From Parapedobacter lycopersici_A (GTDB lineage: Bacteria > Bacteroidota > Bacteroidia > Sphingobacteriales > Sphingobacteriaceae): DNA of 64,000 nt. Both the position numbers and the translations under genes were made by a program. The notes under the pieces were generated by a model that had not been told where the DNA came from, did no database searches, and was given only the letters and a program-made list of their open reading frames with translations. The stretch covers positions 1 to 64,000 of the forward strand of contig NZ_JBEBRB010000002.1 of NCBI RefSeq assembly GCF_040395035.1. The letters are read 5' to 3'. Shown here piece after piece: positions 51,315-60,085 of this stretch. Positions within the stretch are counted from its first letter, which is position 1. Every line of letters begins with the position of its first letter.

Positions 51315-51644
51315 ATGAATTGGATTATTCTCATTATCGCCGGCTTATTTGAAGTTGGATTTACCACAAGCCTGGGAAAAGCAAAAAGTACAACCGGTAC
51401 GGAATCGCTCTGGTGGTATGGCAGTTTTGCCGTGTGTCTCACCGCCAGCATGGTACTCTTGATCAAGGCCACCCAGTCGCTGCCCCTGGGCACCGCCTAT
51501 GCGGTGTGGACCGGTATTGGCGCCGTTGGAACCGTACTGATGGGCATCATTTTCTTCAAGGAACCGGCTACATTATGGCGGCTGGTCTTCATCACCACGC
51601 TCATCGGCTCAATTATCGGGCTGAAAGCCGTTTCAGCGCACTAG
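51315..51644 (+). CDS. SMR-family small transporter (SugE/Gdx-like)
   Basis: 109 residues, four membrane helices. MNWIILIIAGLFEVGFTTSL with the conserved membrane Glu13, then LPLGTAYAVWTGIGAVGTVL, the family signature. Sequence around it is closer to the SugE/Gdx guanidinium exporters than to EmrE. No guanidine riboswitch-like structure is apparent upstream. Probably under the Crp-like regulator before it. Confidence 0.9.
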   Translation: MNWIILIIAGLFEVGFTTSLGKAKSTTGTESLWWYGSFAVCLTASMVLLIKATQSLPLGTAYAVWTGIGAVGTVLMGIIFFKEPATLWRLVFITTLIGSIIGLKAVSAH

Positions 51645-51689
51645 GGTCAATGTCACTATTTCCACGTCCGGAAAAACCATAAAAAAACG

Positions 51690-51697
51690 TATTTTTG
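51690..51697 (+). promoter_or_regulatory. prfA -7 box
   Basis: TATTTTTG fits TAnnTTTG and leaves a leader of about 40 nt to ATG 51740. It overlaps the first codons of the longer frame at 51695, arguing against that start. Confidence 0.45.
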
Positions 51698-51739
51698 TGC
51701 CTGTTTGGCTCAACGCCGAAACGAATTACGAAAAATAAT

Positions 51740-52813
51740 ATGTTAGAAAAGCTAAAAGCCATAAAAGATCGGTGGGATGAGGTGGAACGCGAATTAAGCA
51801 ACCCCGAAACCATCAATGACATGAAGCGGTTTGCCAAACTCAACAAGGAATACAAAGAGCTTGGAAAGATCGTCGAGCAATACCATATCTATAAAAATAT
51901 GGTAAGCAATATCGACACCAATAAGGACATTCTGGCTAACGAGAAAGATCAGGAATTGCGTGAAATGGCGAAGGAAGAACTGGACTTGCTGCTGGAGCAG
52001 AAAGCGGAAAAAGAAGAAGAAATCCGCTTGATGCTGATTCCGAAGGACCCTGAAGATGCAAAAAATGCCATCATTGAAATCCGGGGTGGTACAGGGGGCG
52101 ATGAAGCAGCCCTGTTTGCCGGTGACCTGTATCGGATGTATACCCGCTTTTTTGAGCAAAAAGGATGGCGTAATGAAGTGCTGGATGTTACCGAGGGTAC
52201 AGCGGGCGGCTACAAAGAAGTGATCCTGAAAGTTATTGGCGAAGATGTCTACGGACAGCTCAAATACGAATCGGGTGTTCACCGGGTGCAGCGTGTGCCC
52301 GACACCGAGACCCAGGGTCGCGTACACACGTCTGCAGCTTCAGTTGCGGTATTACCCGAAGCAGAGGAGGTGGATGTGGAAATCAACCCTGCAGATATCG
52401 AAATGCAGACGTCACGTTCAGGCGGTGCAGGCGGACAAAATGTAAATAAAGTAGAAACCAAGGTGCAGCTTACACATAAACCGACGGGTATCGTGGTAGT
52501 CTGCCAGGTGGAACGCTCCCAGCTAGCCAACCGGGAGCTGGCGATGGAGATGCTCCGATCGAAACTATACGAGCTCGAAGTACAGAAAAAACACGGTGAT
52601 ATTGCTGCCAAACGGAAAACAATGGTATCAACCGGCGACCGGTCGGCCAAGGTACGCACCTATAATTACCCTCAGGGGCGTGTTACGGAACACCGCATCG
52701 GGCTGACCCTTTATAACCTTCCTACTATTATGGACGGTGATATCCAGGAGATTATCGATGCCCTCCAGTTTGCAGAGAATGCAGAGAAAATGAAGGAAGG
52801 TGCTACCGGTTAA
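51740..52813 (+). CDS. prfA: Peptide chain release factor 1
   Basis: 357 residues from ATG 51740 (MLEKLKAIKDRWDEVERELS). The catalytic GGQ is in SGGAGGQNVNKVETKVQL. The codon-recognition tripeptide reads PDT in RVPDTETQGRVHTS, the PxT type of RF1 rather than the SPF of RF2. It ends translation at UAA and UAG. Confidence 0.96.
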   Translation: MLEKLKAIKDRWDEVERELSNPETINDMKRFAKLNKEYKELGKIVEQYHIYKNMVSNIDTNKDILANEKDQELREMAKEELDLLLEQKAEKEEEIRLMLIPKDPEDAKNAIIEIRGGTGGDEAALFAGDLYRMYTRFFEQKGWRNEVLDVTEGTAGGYKEVILKVIGEDVYGQLKYESGVHRVQRVPDTETQGRVHTSAASVAVLPEAEEVDVEINPADIEMQTSRSGGAGGQNVNKVETKVQLTHKPTGIVVVCQVERSQLANRELAMEMLRSKLYELEVQKKHGDIAAKRKTMVSTGDRSAKVRTYNYPQGRVTEHRIGLTLYNLPTIMDGDIQEIIDALQFAENAEKMKEGATG

Positions 52814-52830
52814 ATATTTTCAAAAAAATG

Positions 52831-52860
52831 TTTGCAAATAGATAAAACAAGCTATATTTG
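52831..52860 (+). promoter_or_regulatory. tRNA-Asp promoter
   Basis: TTTG (52831-52834), 18-nt spacer, TATATTTG (52853-52860): a near-perfect Bacteroidota promoter about 20 nt before the tRNA. Confidence 0.75.
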
Positions 52861-52879
52861 CAGACCCGAAAGGGAAGCA

Positions 52880-52956
52880 GGTTCGGTAGTTCAGCTGGTT
52901 AGAATACATGCCTGTCACGCATGGGGTCGCGGGTTCGAGTCCCGTCCGGACCGCCA
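52880..52956 (+). tRNA. tRNA-Asp (GTC)
   Basis: Acceptor arms GGTTCGG and CCGGACC pair fully with one T-G. D arm contains AGTTCAGCTGGTTAGAA; anticodon loop CTGTCAC gives GTC for Asp; T arm contains GGTTCGAGTCC. CCA is encoded at the 3' end. 77 nt in total. It stands between prfA and an AT-rich acetyltransferase gene. Confidence 0.97.
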
Positions 52957-52960
52957 GTTT

Positions 52961-52995
52961 AAAACCCTCTCTAATTATCTTAGAGAGGGTTTTTC
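52961..52995 (+). terminator. tRNA-Asp terminator
   Basis: AAACCCTCTCTAA, short loop, TTAGAGAGGGTTT, then TTC and T-rich sequence: a 13-bp perfect stem just 5 nt after the tRNA. Confidence 0.9.
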
Positions 52996-53063
52996 TTTTA
53001 TAGGAAACGAAACTCTCACCTAGTGCTGGGGTGCGGGAAAATGCCAAACAAACCGATAAGTTA

Positions 53064-53612
53064 ATGACAACTATGAATTCAGCGACCTTCCCAATTTTGA
53101 AAACTGAAAGATTAACGCTCAGACAATTATCAATTGATGACCAACAAGCTATTTTTGCGCTGCGTTCTGACCCAAAAATTAACGAGTTCCTTGACAGACA
53201 AATATGTAAGACAAATGAAGATGCAATAGATTTCATCAATACGGTTAATGACAATGTTGCAAAAGGCAATACGCGTTATTGGGCGATTACCCTGACAGAG
53301 ACAAAGACACTTGTAGGTACAATTTGCCTGTTTGACTTTTCAAGCGAAAATAGTAGTTGTGAAATTGGATATGAATTAATGCCTAAATTTCAAGGACAGG
53401 GAATAATGAGAGAGGCAGCTCAAGTAGTAATTGATTACGTATTTCAGGCGTTAAAGTTTAAAAAAATACATGCTTTTACACATAACAGGAACCAGCATTC
53501 AACCAATCTGCTGTTAAAATTAAACTTTGTAAAATCAACAGAAACGCACAAGGAAAATTCCAATTTAAATATTTTCACGTTACATCATCATAGCACACCT
53601 ACAGAAGGCTGA
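53064..53612 (+). CDS. GNAT acetyltransferase (RimJ/RimL type), AT-rich
   Basis: 182 residues from ATG 53064 (MTTMNSATFPILKTERLTLR); ATG 53073 is an alternative and GTG 53031 less likely. RimJ/RimL-type GNAT blocks: LKTERLTLRQLS, YWAITLTETKTLVGTICLFD, CEIGYELMPKFQGQGIMREA with the acetyl-CoA loop, and IHAFTHNRNQHSTNLLLKLN. Likely an N-acetyltransferase acting on a protein or small-molecule amine. Base and codon use are clearly more AT-rich than in neighbours, and it lies directly after a tRNA, both signs of recent acquisition. No integrase or direct repeat seen. Confidence 0.88.
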   Translation: MTTMNSATFPILKTERLTLRQLSIDDQQAIFALRSDPKINEFLDRQICKTNEDAIDFINTVNDNVAKGNTRYWAITLTETKTLVGTICLFDFSSENSSCEIGYELMPKFQGQGIMREAAQVVIDYVFQALKFKKIHAFTHNRNQHSTNLLLKLNFVKSTETHKENSNLNIFTLHHHSTPTEG

Positions 53613-53731
53613 TGCTTTAAACCACCGTTTTTAAGATGTGGTTATTGATGCAGCGTACGATGCTGAACATCTATTTTCAACGACGCCTTGCGGCCTATGT
53701 TTCCTTGCGACGGTAATACGTTCCCTGGCAG

Positions 53732-55933
53732 CTATTTACTGGTCAATGTGATGCCCGAAGGTTTACCTTTATTACCAAGTACGTCCACGCTACGGATTTC
53801 AAGGTTATTGCTACCCGGTACCAGCTTCCACTCGAATGTGTGCGCTGACACCTGCATTTGTTTTCCATTCACGGTTACTTCAAAATAACTAAATCCGGGC
53901 GTATCGGTCAGCATGTTGATGATGAGCCGATCCTTTGCTACCACCGACGCGCTGAAATTCACCTGAAACAACGGACCATACATGTCAGCAGCACGCCTGA
54001 CAAAAATCCGATGTTCCGGCGTCGGGGGGGTCTGCTCGTCCGTCCAGGCATAATAACCGTCCCATCCCCAATGTGTCCTGCCGTGTGTAATGGGTATCGG
54101 CAACGGCTGGCTGAGCCAGTTGCTGCGTGGTAACCAGCGTATTTCAGCCGTATTAAAAAACCCATAACCACCCGAATAGCCTGCATTGAGCGGGTTAGGA
54201 ATTACTTTCCACCACACATAATCTTCATTGATCTTTCCCGAAAACGCATGCCCGCCCACCTCAATAGCGATGGGCAATTGTTCCGGGCGGATATTGGCCG
54301 TCCGCAAATTCCGGTCGTCAACCGACCATCGGTCCCGGTTAACCGGTTCGCCTTCCGGGTAATAGGTCGACAAAAAAATGCGATGCAATTCAAGGACATT
54401 CAAGGGAATACCTGTCTTACGATCGTAAAATGACGTATCAAAATTAGGGTCAATCATTACCCATTTATTAAATTCATTTGACCACACCTCCACCACCTCA
54501 TGGCCTCCCCATATCGAAAAATTGGTGTTCACAATGCGCGCCGGAATTCCAAAACTTTGACAGGCCTGGGCAAATACCACAGCATAATGCAGGCAATTGC
54601 CTCCACGCTTACCTCCCGTGCCGGCCAATATTTCCGTGGCGTCCCACGTGATCAAATCAGGTGATTCCGGATCAGGAAGGAACCAGTCCCATTGACCTGC
54701 AACCCACCCTCTTAAACGTATCATTTTTTCCCACGCTGTTTCCGCTCCTTCGACGACGCTGTCCAGGGCAAACGTCCTACGGAATTTCTGTAACTTGTTA
54801 TTTGCCGGATCTTCGTGCCGGAATGCGAAAGCACTTGGGATAACGGCTCCGTTCTGCGAACTGACCACCGTCAGGTTAGCCGCCGCTAATCCCACCGTCC
54901 ACCTGCTGTCTACGGTGAGTCCGTTTAATTTTGGTGTTTCCGCAACCGAGTTCGCCTCAAAGCTAAACTCCAGCTGAATAAAACGTCTTTTGTGTTCGGC
55001 CGGTAATTTTTCCATTGCCAGTTCTTCCCAATCCGACCAGCCACCGAGCGCCGGCTGATGTGTATCTCCGCTACGGATCCGCGTGAGCCAACGACTGCCT
55101 TGTGTTACGGCTGTGTCTATCCGGATAACTGCGTCATGGATAATCGCCGGAGAAAAAACTACTTCCCCCAGCAGCTTATCCGCCAGATTAATGACCGGAG
55201 TATGCAGCCAAGCCCTGTCGTTGTAAGACTGCAGTTTAAGCCGGATGGGGTATTCCCCCGCCCCGCCCGCGGCTGTTACCCGGTTATTCCAGGTATTGCC
55301 GTTGTCTATGCTTCGAGCACTTCGGAAGGGAAGGCTTACGTTGGCTGTTGATCCATATTTGAATTTTTCATAAAGTGCAACCGGCACCCGGTATTGATTT
55401 CCGGCTTCCTGCACGGCAACTTCAATCCGGTTTTCGCCCTTTTTCAAATAGGCTAAGGGCACTGGCACGGAAGTCCAGAAATGGTGGAACTCGTAAACTA
55501 TCGGCTTATTGCCATTTACGGTAAATACCAGTTTTCCTCCGGAAAGCGGCGTATTGCCAACCGGATATAGCAACATACTGATCGTTGCATTTCGCACCGG
55601 GGAATCAGGCAAAACCAAATGCTTGCGTAACATTATTCCATTACCGATTGTATCCCAGGCTTCGCCCCTTATTGATCCAATCCCAGGCGCGTCGTCTGCT
55701 ATCAGCATATCCCCCGCTAACTCAATCGCATCGTCAGCGAGCATCAGCTGCCGCGATTGCGATTGAAAAAATAATTCAGATGCGCTCCACGTCTGCGCGG
55801 TATGGCCAATGGTATCACCGGGATCACTTTGCCCGGAAAAGACGCCATCCTGAGCGTGGACAGCTACAGGCTGCTGAAATAACAACATAAATAATACGGG
55901 CATGAATAAACGCAGCAGGCGATTCAAATCCAT
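53732..55933 (-). CDS. Secreted transglutaminase-like protein
   Basis: 733 residues with signal peptide (LFMPVLFMLLFQQPVAVHA-Q). A beta-rich N-terminal half includes RSIDNGNTWNNRV and GGWSDWEELAMEK. The transglutaminase-like core has Cys in GGNCLHYAVVFAQACQSFGI (about residue 446), His in WGGHEVVEVW (about 477) and Asp in WVMIDPNFD (about 494). A C-terminal region of about 200 residues ends in a beta-sandwich-like stretch (YFEVTVNGKQM, SNNLEIRSVDVLGNKGKPSG). It lies 64 nt after the heparinase-like gene and is the last of that unit. It is a paralogue of the gene at the left window edge. The catalysed reaction is unknown. Confidence 0.88.
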   Translation of the reverse strand: MDLNRLLRLFMPVLFMLLFQQPVAVHAQDGVFSGQSDPGDTIGHTAQTWSASELFFQSQSRQLMLADDAIELAGDMLIADDAPGIGSIRGEAWDTIGNGIMLRKHLVLPDSPVRNATISMLLYPVGNTPLSGGKLVFTVNGNKPIVYEFHHFWTSVPVPLAYLKKGENRIEVAVQEAGNQYRVPVALYEKFKYGSTANVSLPFRSARSIDNGNTWNNRVTAAGGAGEYPIRLKLQSYNDRAWLHTPVINLADKLLGEVVFSPAIIHDAVIRIDTAVTQGSRWLTRIRSGDTHQPALGGWSDWEELAMEKLPAEHKRRFIQLEFSFEANSVAETPKLNGLTVDSRWTVGLAAANLTVVSSQNGAVIPSAFAFRHEDPANNKLQKFRRTFALDSVVEGAETAWEKMIRLRGWVAGQWDWFLPDPESPDLITWDATEILAGTGGKRGGNCLHYAVVFAQACQSFGIPARIVNTNFSIWGGHEVVEVWSNEFNKWVMIDPNFDTSFYDRKTGIPLNVLELHRIFLSTYYPEGEPVNRDRWSVDDRNLRTANIRPEQLPIAIEVGGHAFSGKINEDYVWWKVIPNPLNAGYSGGYGFFNTAEIRWLPRSNWLSQPLPIPITHGRTHWGWDGYYAWTDEQTPPTPEHRIFVRRAADMYGPLFQVNFSASVVAKDRLIINMLTDTPGFSYFEVTVNGKQMQVSAHTFEWKLVPGSNNLEIRSVDVLGNKGKPSGITLTSK

Positions 55934-55997
55934 AAGACAACAAATAAAGCAGGCGATTCATCCACGGGTGAACCGCGCTGGATGAATCGCGCCGCCA

Positions 55998-58900
55998 TTA
56001 CTGGTTTATTTCCAATATTACAGTGCCTGCAGGCAGCTTAGCCGTTAATCGGTTGGCTGCGCTATCGTATTGCCAATCCTTAAATGCTTTTCCGTCCAGT
56101 TGTACAGCTGCCGGTTTACCGGATAGCGCGACCTGTATGCTGCAGCCCGATTCAGATTTAATTTCGAGTTCAGCAGTGGCATCGTGCTTAGCCAGCGTAC
56201 CAATAACCGGTTGGTCCGCAGTCACGCCAATACCATGACCGGTGATCGACGAGCCTTCAAAATAAACCATGCGTAGTGTACCGGCCTTGTCATAAGACAC
56301 CGTAAATTTTCCTGCATCGGTAACAAATTCCCCTGCCTTTTCGGTGTTCCCGGTCTTAAAGAATCCAACGTCCGACCCTGCAGCATGTGCTATTTTCACG
56401 GCAGCCCAGCCCGGAATGGCCAGCGGCGTGGTCACCGGGCTGTCACCAAAAGCGCCATTCTCCGGCTTACCTTCCGGAAGCATGACCGCCAGGAAATTAA
56501 CTTCCTGCAATGCCGGTTTGCTGGCAAGTGCCAGGAACGATTCATAAAACACTTTTCCAACGCCTTTATCGTAGCTTTTAGCAGATACAATCTCCGGTGA
56601 CACCACATCCATGGTCAGCCTTGATTTCGGCCGGACGACCGTCATGTGTCCCGCTTCGTAGCTAACCGTTGCCTGTTCGCCGTCATTGGGTGGCGTGTGG
56701 AACATCCAGCTGTATACGTGCCCTTCCGGCGATTTGCTCTTCACCTCGTCAAAAAGAAATAAAGGCCCGGTTTTCGTATACAGCAGTGTACGGTTGTATT
56801 TTTCCAGTTTACCCTTATATACCGAACTGAGGTCGCTTGTTATCCCGTCGGCGTATTTGCCATTGAAGCGCCGTTGAACCCGCGGCCAGTCCCGCAGCGC
56901 CTTAATCCCATTGTCATAATCCGCCGGCTCCTGGCTTTCGGGGTCATGGTCTACGAGCATCACGTTATGTGCGATCGCCTGCACGTGATAACTCAGGTAT
57001 TCAAGGTTAGCGTAATACCCAAGTGGCCCGTATGCCGGGTCTGTTAACAGCGGCTCGCCATTTTTCATGATCTGGAAACTGCCCTGGTCATAGTGATAAT
57101 GATTGGAGTTCGGGCCTACCCGTGTAGAGATAATCGTTGAACCGTCGTCCCACCCGGAACGCATAACCATCCCCTGTGCAGAGAAAAATTTAGAACTTGG
57201 CAACGTTTCGCGGGAGATGGGTGTAATATCATCGCGATACCAGAGGTAACTGAGATACCCCCCTTTGCCGGCCTCCCAGAATGGTTTGACATAATTGTAG
57301 ATATACGGGTTTTTGGTCCGGTTAACGAGCCACCAGGCATGGTCCTGGGCCCCCAGGTCTACGCGTGAACCATTTGTCCCGCCCCCATCTCCATAATCCT
57401 GCATCAGCCCGTTGGAAAAACTGGCCTGCATCGGATACTTATAGAAGTTTTCAAAGTTAGTCGTGGTCGTTAAATCCACCCCGAAATTACGTTCGAGCGC
57501 GGGCAGCAGTTCAGCCAGGTCACGGCTTGCCATATGCATATACCCTGTTTTGGGTTCCCCGTAGCTACCATCCTGGTAATACGTCCGGTCCATAAAAGTC
57601 CTTGTTTTCGTAATAATACCAGAGAGGATGGGTTCCAGGTAAGGGTTAGCCGGATCATCGCCGTATATAGCCGTGGCTGCAAGTCCAAAGCCGGCAACCA
57701 ATACGGCAATGTGATTGGTCTGATTGGAGGGCATGCGGTTCATTTCAACCATGTCCCTGTAGAATAGATTCAAGCCCTTATCCATAATCGCCTTCCTTAC
57801 CAGCGCCCGTTCCGATTCGTCTAGCAAATCATAAAGCATATCATATCCATAAGCGACCGGTTTAATGGTATAGCCGACAGGATAATACGTCCAGAACTTC
57901 CTTGTCAGCATCCAGTCCGCATTCCATTTAGAAAAAGAACAAAGTTTCAGCAACGCCTTCTTCGCCTGCTCCCCCGCCGCTTTATCGCCCGTGAATGCAT
58001 AGTAGAAGCTACCCTCCTCAATAACCCGTGCCAACTTGCTGTTTGGCCCATTCCAAGCGGCATATGCATCAAATCCAACTGAATTCTTAGCATGGGGCCC
58101 ACCCACCAGGTTCTCTTCTGTACGGTCTACGCCTTCTTCTATGGCATCTACATCAACGTCCATGAAGTCTTTGTGGGCCAGCGCCTGATCAAGAATTTTT
58201 TTGGCAACCGGAGATTTTTCTCCTGCCAGTTTCTGGGCCAGTTCCTCAGCAGAAAAATAAAGTCGCGGGTGCTGGTTGACTCGGTTACCCGGCACAAGGA
58301 AGTGCAGCGCGTGATTCATTTCACCACCCTGAGCACCGGTTCCCCGTAATCGAATTTCCCATTGTCCGCGCGCGTCGTTGCCACGCAGTTTATAGATGGC
58401 GTTATTTGTCCATTGATTACCCGTTTTCGTAAACCGGATACGCTCTTTTATTACCTGTCCGCGACTGTCGAGCAGGGTACCTGTTACCTCATTCAGGTTC
58501 GCATCTCCTTCTGGGGATACGCTAAGTCCGATAGTTTCCCCATAAAAAAAATGTTTATCGAGTATGGTCTCGTCAAACATTTCCAGGTTTGTTGACACCG
58601 GATTATCCGCAACGAACCGGCGATCACGCATGCCGTTGATCTTGAAATCATCCATTAGGATGGTATACGTAAAAAGGTAATTCACCACGGGATAAGTACC
58701 TTTCAATGTAATCACCTGGATGTGTTCACCCGCTTTAAGCGACTCGTTATTCAGTTTAAAGTCGGCAATGGGAATATCAAGTTCGAGCCAGGTATTGGCT
58801 TTGGGATTGGCGATGTGATAGCGATACCGCCTACCGTCAAATGTGCCGATCGAAAGCTCCAAAGACCCCGCATCCCGATCGCTCTGAAAATATACAGCGG

Positions 58901-59213
58901 CCCTAACCCGGGTATCGGATGTGGTATACATGTTTAACCGGCGCGTAAAGCCCTGGTACAGTTCATTCGTGTCATGTGCCTTAAAAGGCCTTGCAAGGGC
59001 GTATTTGCTATCATTATGCGTGGGCGACTTTGCGGCCGCATACAGCGCGTCAAAGGCGATATCCTGCGCATAGGGATACGTTTCCCACCCGAAAAGCTCC
59101 CCGGTTTCAAAATCGTTGAACAATTCATAGGGTACCCGGTCAATGCTTTCCTGGCCCAATACACCCAGCCAGCAAAGGCTGGAAAAAAAGTAAAGTGCTA
59201 TGTGTTTTTTCAT
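55998..59213 (-). CDS. Heparinase II/III-family polysaccharide lyase, secreted
   Basis: 1071 residues from ATG 59213 (MKKHIALYFFSSLCWLGVLG-QE). A carbohydrate-binding-like beta domain comes first (FNDFETGELFGWETYPYAQD). The alpha/alpha toroid spans the middle (WTYYPVGYTIKPVAYGYDML, MPSNQTNHIAVLVAGFGLAA). The beta-sandwich domain starts with NSNHYHYDQGSFQIMKNGEP (the H-x-H-x-D-x-GSF signature) and AIAHNVMLVDHDPE. Catalytic Asn/His and Tyr candidates are NQTNH and HYHYD. Such lyases cut uronate-containing glycans by beta-elimination. The length is well above the usual 600-750 residues because of the N-terminal domain. Substrate unknown. Confidence 0.9.
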   Translation of the reverse strand: MKKHIALYFFSSLCWLGVLGQESIDRVPYELFNDFETGELFGWETYPYAQDIAFDALYAAAKSPTHNDSKYALARPFKAHDTNELYQGFTRRLNMYTTSDTRVRAAVYFQSDRDAGSLELSIGTFDGRRYRYHIANPKANTWLELDIPIADFKLNNESLKAGEHIQVITLKGTYPVVNYLFTYTILMDDFKINGMRDRRFVADNPVSTNLEMFDETILDKHFFYGETIGLSVSPEGDANLNEVTGTLLDSRGQVIKERIRFTKTGNQWTNNAIYKLRGNDARGQWEIRLRGTGAQGGEMNHALHFLVPGNRVNQHPRLYFSAEELAQKLAGEKSPVAKKILDQALAHKDFMDVDVDAIEEGVDRTEENLVGGPHAKNSVGFDAYAAWNGPNSKLARVIEEGSFYYAFTGDKAAGEQAKKALLKLCSFSKWNADWMLTRKFWTYYPVGYTIKPVAYGYDMLYDLLDESERALVRKAIMDKGLNLFYRDMVEMNRMPSNQTNHIAVLVAGFGLAATAIYGDDPANPYLEPILSGIITKTRTFMDRTYYQDGSYGEPKTGYMHMASRDLAELLPALERNFGVDLTTTTNFENFYKYPMQASFSNGLMQDYGDGGGTNGSRVDLGAQDHAWWLVNRTKNPYIYNYVKPFWEAGKGGYLSYLWYRDDITPISRETLPSSKFFSAQGMVMRSGWDDGSTIISTRVGPNSNHYHYDQGSFQIMKNGEPLLTDPAYGPLGYYANLEYLSYHVQAIAHNVMLVDHDPESQEPADYDNGIKALRDWPRVQRRFNGKYADGITSDLSSVYKGKLEKYNRTLLYTKTGPLFLFDEVKSKSPEGHVYSWMFHTPPNDGEQATVSYEAGHMTVVRPKSRLTMDVVSPEIVSAKSYDKGVGKVFYESFLALASKPALQEVNFLAVMLPEGKPENGAFGDSPVTTPLAIPGWAAVKIAHAAGSDVGFFKTGNTEKAGEFVTDAGKFTVSYDKAGTLRMVYFEGSSITGHGIGVTADQPVIGTLAKHDATAELEIKSESGCSIQVALSGKPAAVQLDGKAFKDWQYDSAANRLTAKLPAGTVILEINQ

Positions 59214-59272
59214 ATTTATGAGGCTTATATTTTTCAAAAATCAAGATACGATCTGTAAACCGTGGATTGCTG

Positions 59273-60085
59273 TCAGATCTTAAGCATACGGCGGGCATTA
59301 CCCGACCATACCAATTCCCTTTCCGTTTCGTTGAGTTCCTCAAATACACCCAGTCTGAAAAAGGGCGAACAATAATCCACAAACGGGGTTTCCGTTCCGA
59401 AGGCTATCCGTTCTGCGCCAAAATTGCTGACCAGGTAACGGAGGCTTTCACTGTTAGGTCCCTTTACCGGAACGCCGCTGCCCCTGGAGGTATCGAACAG
59501 GACATCGGCCCGCTTTAAAACAGCCAACGCATCGGGGGAAGTAGCCTCCTGATCGTCGGTAATCCGTGCATCCAGTACCATAAACTGGGCGTCAGGCACT
59601 TGGTTTATCACCTCAGCAATATCATTGTAATTCAACGCCTTATCTACATCCAGCCACGACCGTTCCCGCAGGTCAGTCATTCGCAGTGCGATCGATACGG
59701 GCATCCCACGGTCACGCGCTGCCGCTATCATGGCAATGCACCGGCTGTCCGTCAGCTTATAATCGTGGTAAACGGGGTAAATCCGGATACCTTTCATGCC
59801 ATATTCCTCATGGCATATTTTCAGGGAGTCCTGCCACCAGGGCAATACCGGATTCATTGTCGCAAAAGGGATGAAACGATCCTTAAAGGCGGCATCCAAC
59901 TGAAGTTCGTTATGTAATTCTTCATTGCCGATCTGGGAATCAACATAAAAGATACCATTGAGATTCGAAACAATGGTTTTATCTACGCCAAACCGATTCA
60001 TCCGGGCAAGCAGACCGGCTATCGTATTTCCCCTGAGGTTCCGGAAAGGCCAGTGGCCCGTATAGCCGCTTATATCAATTAACAT
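59273..60085 (-). CDS. Amidohydrolase-like protein lacking metal ligands
   Basis: 270 residues, TIM-barrel of the Amidohydrolase_2 type, no signal peptide. The usual HxH after strand 1 is absent (MLIDISGYTGHWPFRNLR). The strand-5 and strand-6 histidines are missing (MPVSIALRMTD, QFMVLDARITDD). The strand-8 Asp is replaced (IAFGTETPFVD where GSD or ATD is expected). The GHWPFR block looks like a conserved trait of its own subfamily. It may be a pseudoenzyme or a metal-independent enzyme. Its start overlaps the end of the canonical amidohydrolase gene by 11 nt, so they are probably translated together. Confidence 0.85.
   Translation of the reverse strand: MLIDISGYTGHWPFRNLRGNTIAGLLARMNRFGVDKTIVSNLNGIFYVDSQIGNEELHNELQLDAAFKDRFIPFATMNPVLPWWQDSLKICHEEYGMKGIRIYPVYHDYKLTDSRCIAMIAAARDRGMPVSIALRMTDLRERSWLDVDKALNYNDIAEVINQVPDAQFMVLDARITDDQEATSPDALAVLKRADVLFDTSRGSGVPVKGPNSESLRYLVSNFGAERIAFGTETPFVDYCSPFFRLGVFEELNETERELVWSGNARRMLKI

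Noticed and set aside
52961..53064. Attachment-site duplicate of the tRNA-Asp 3' end
   Set aside because: No copy of the tRNA end was seen after the acetyltransferase gene, and no integrase frame is present.
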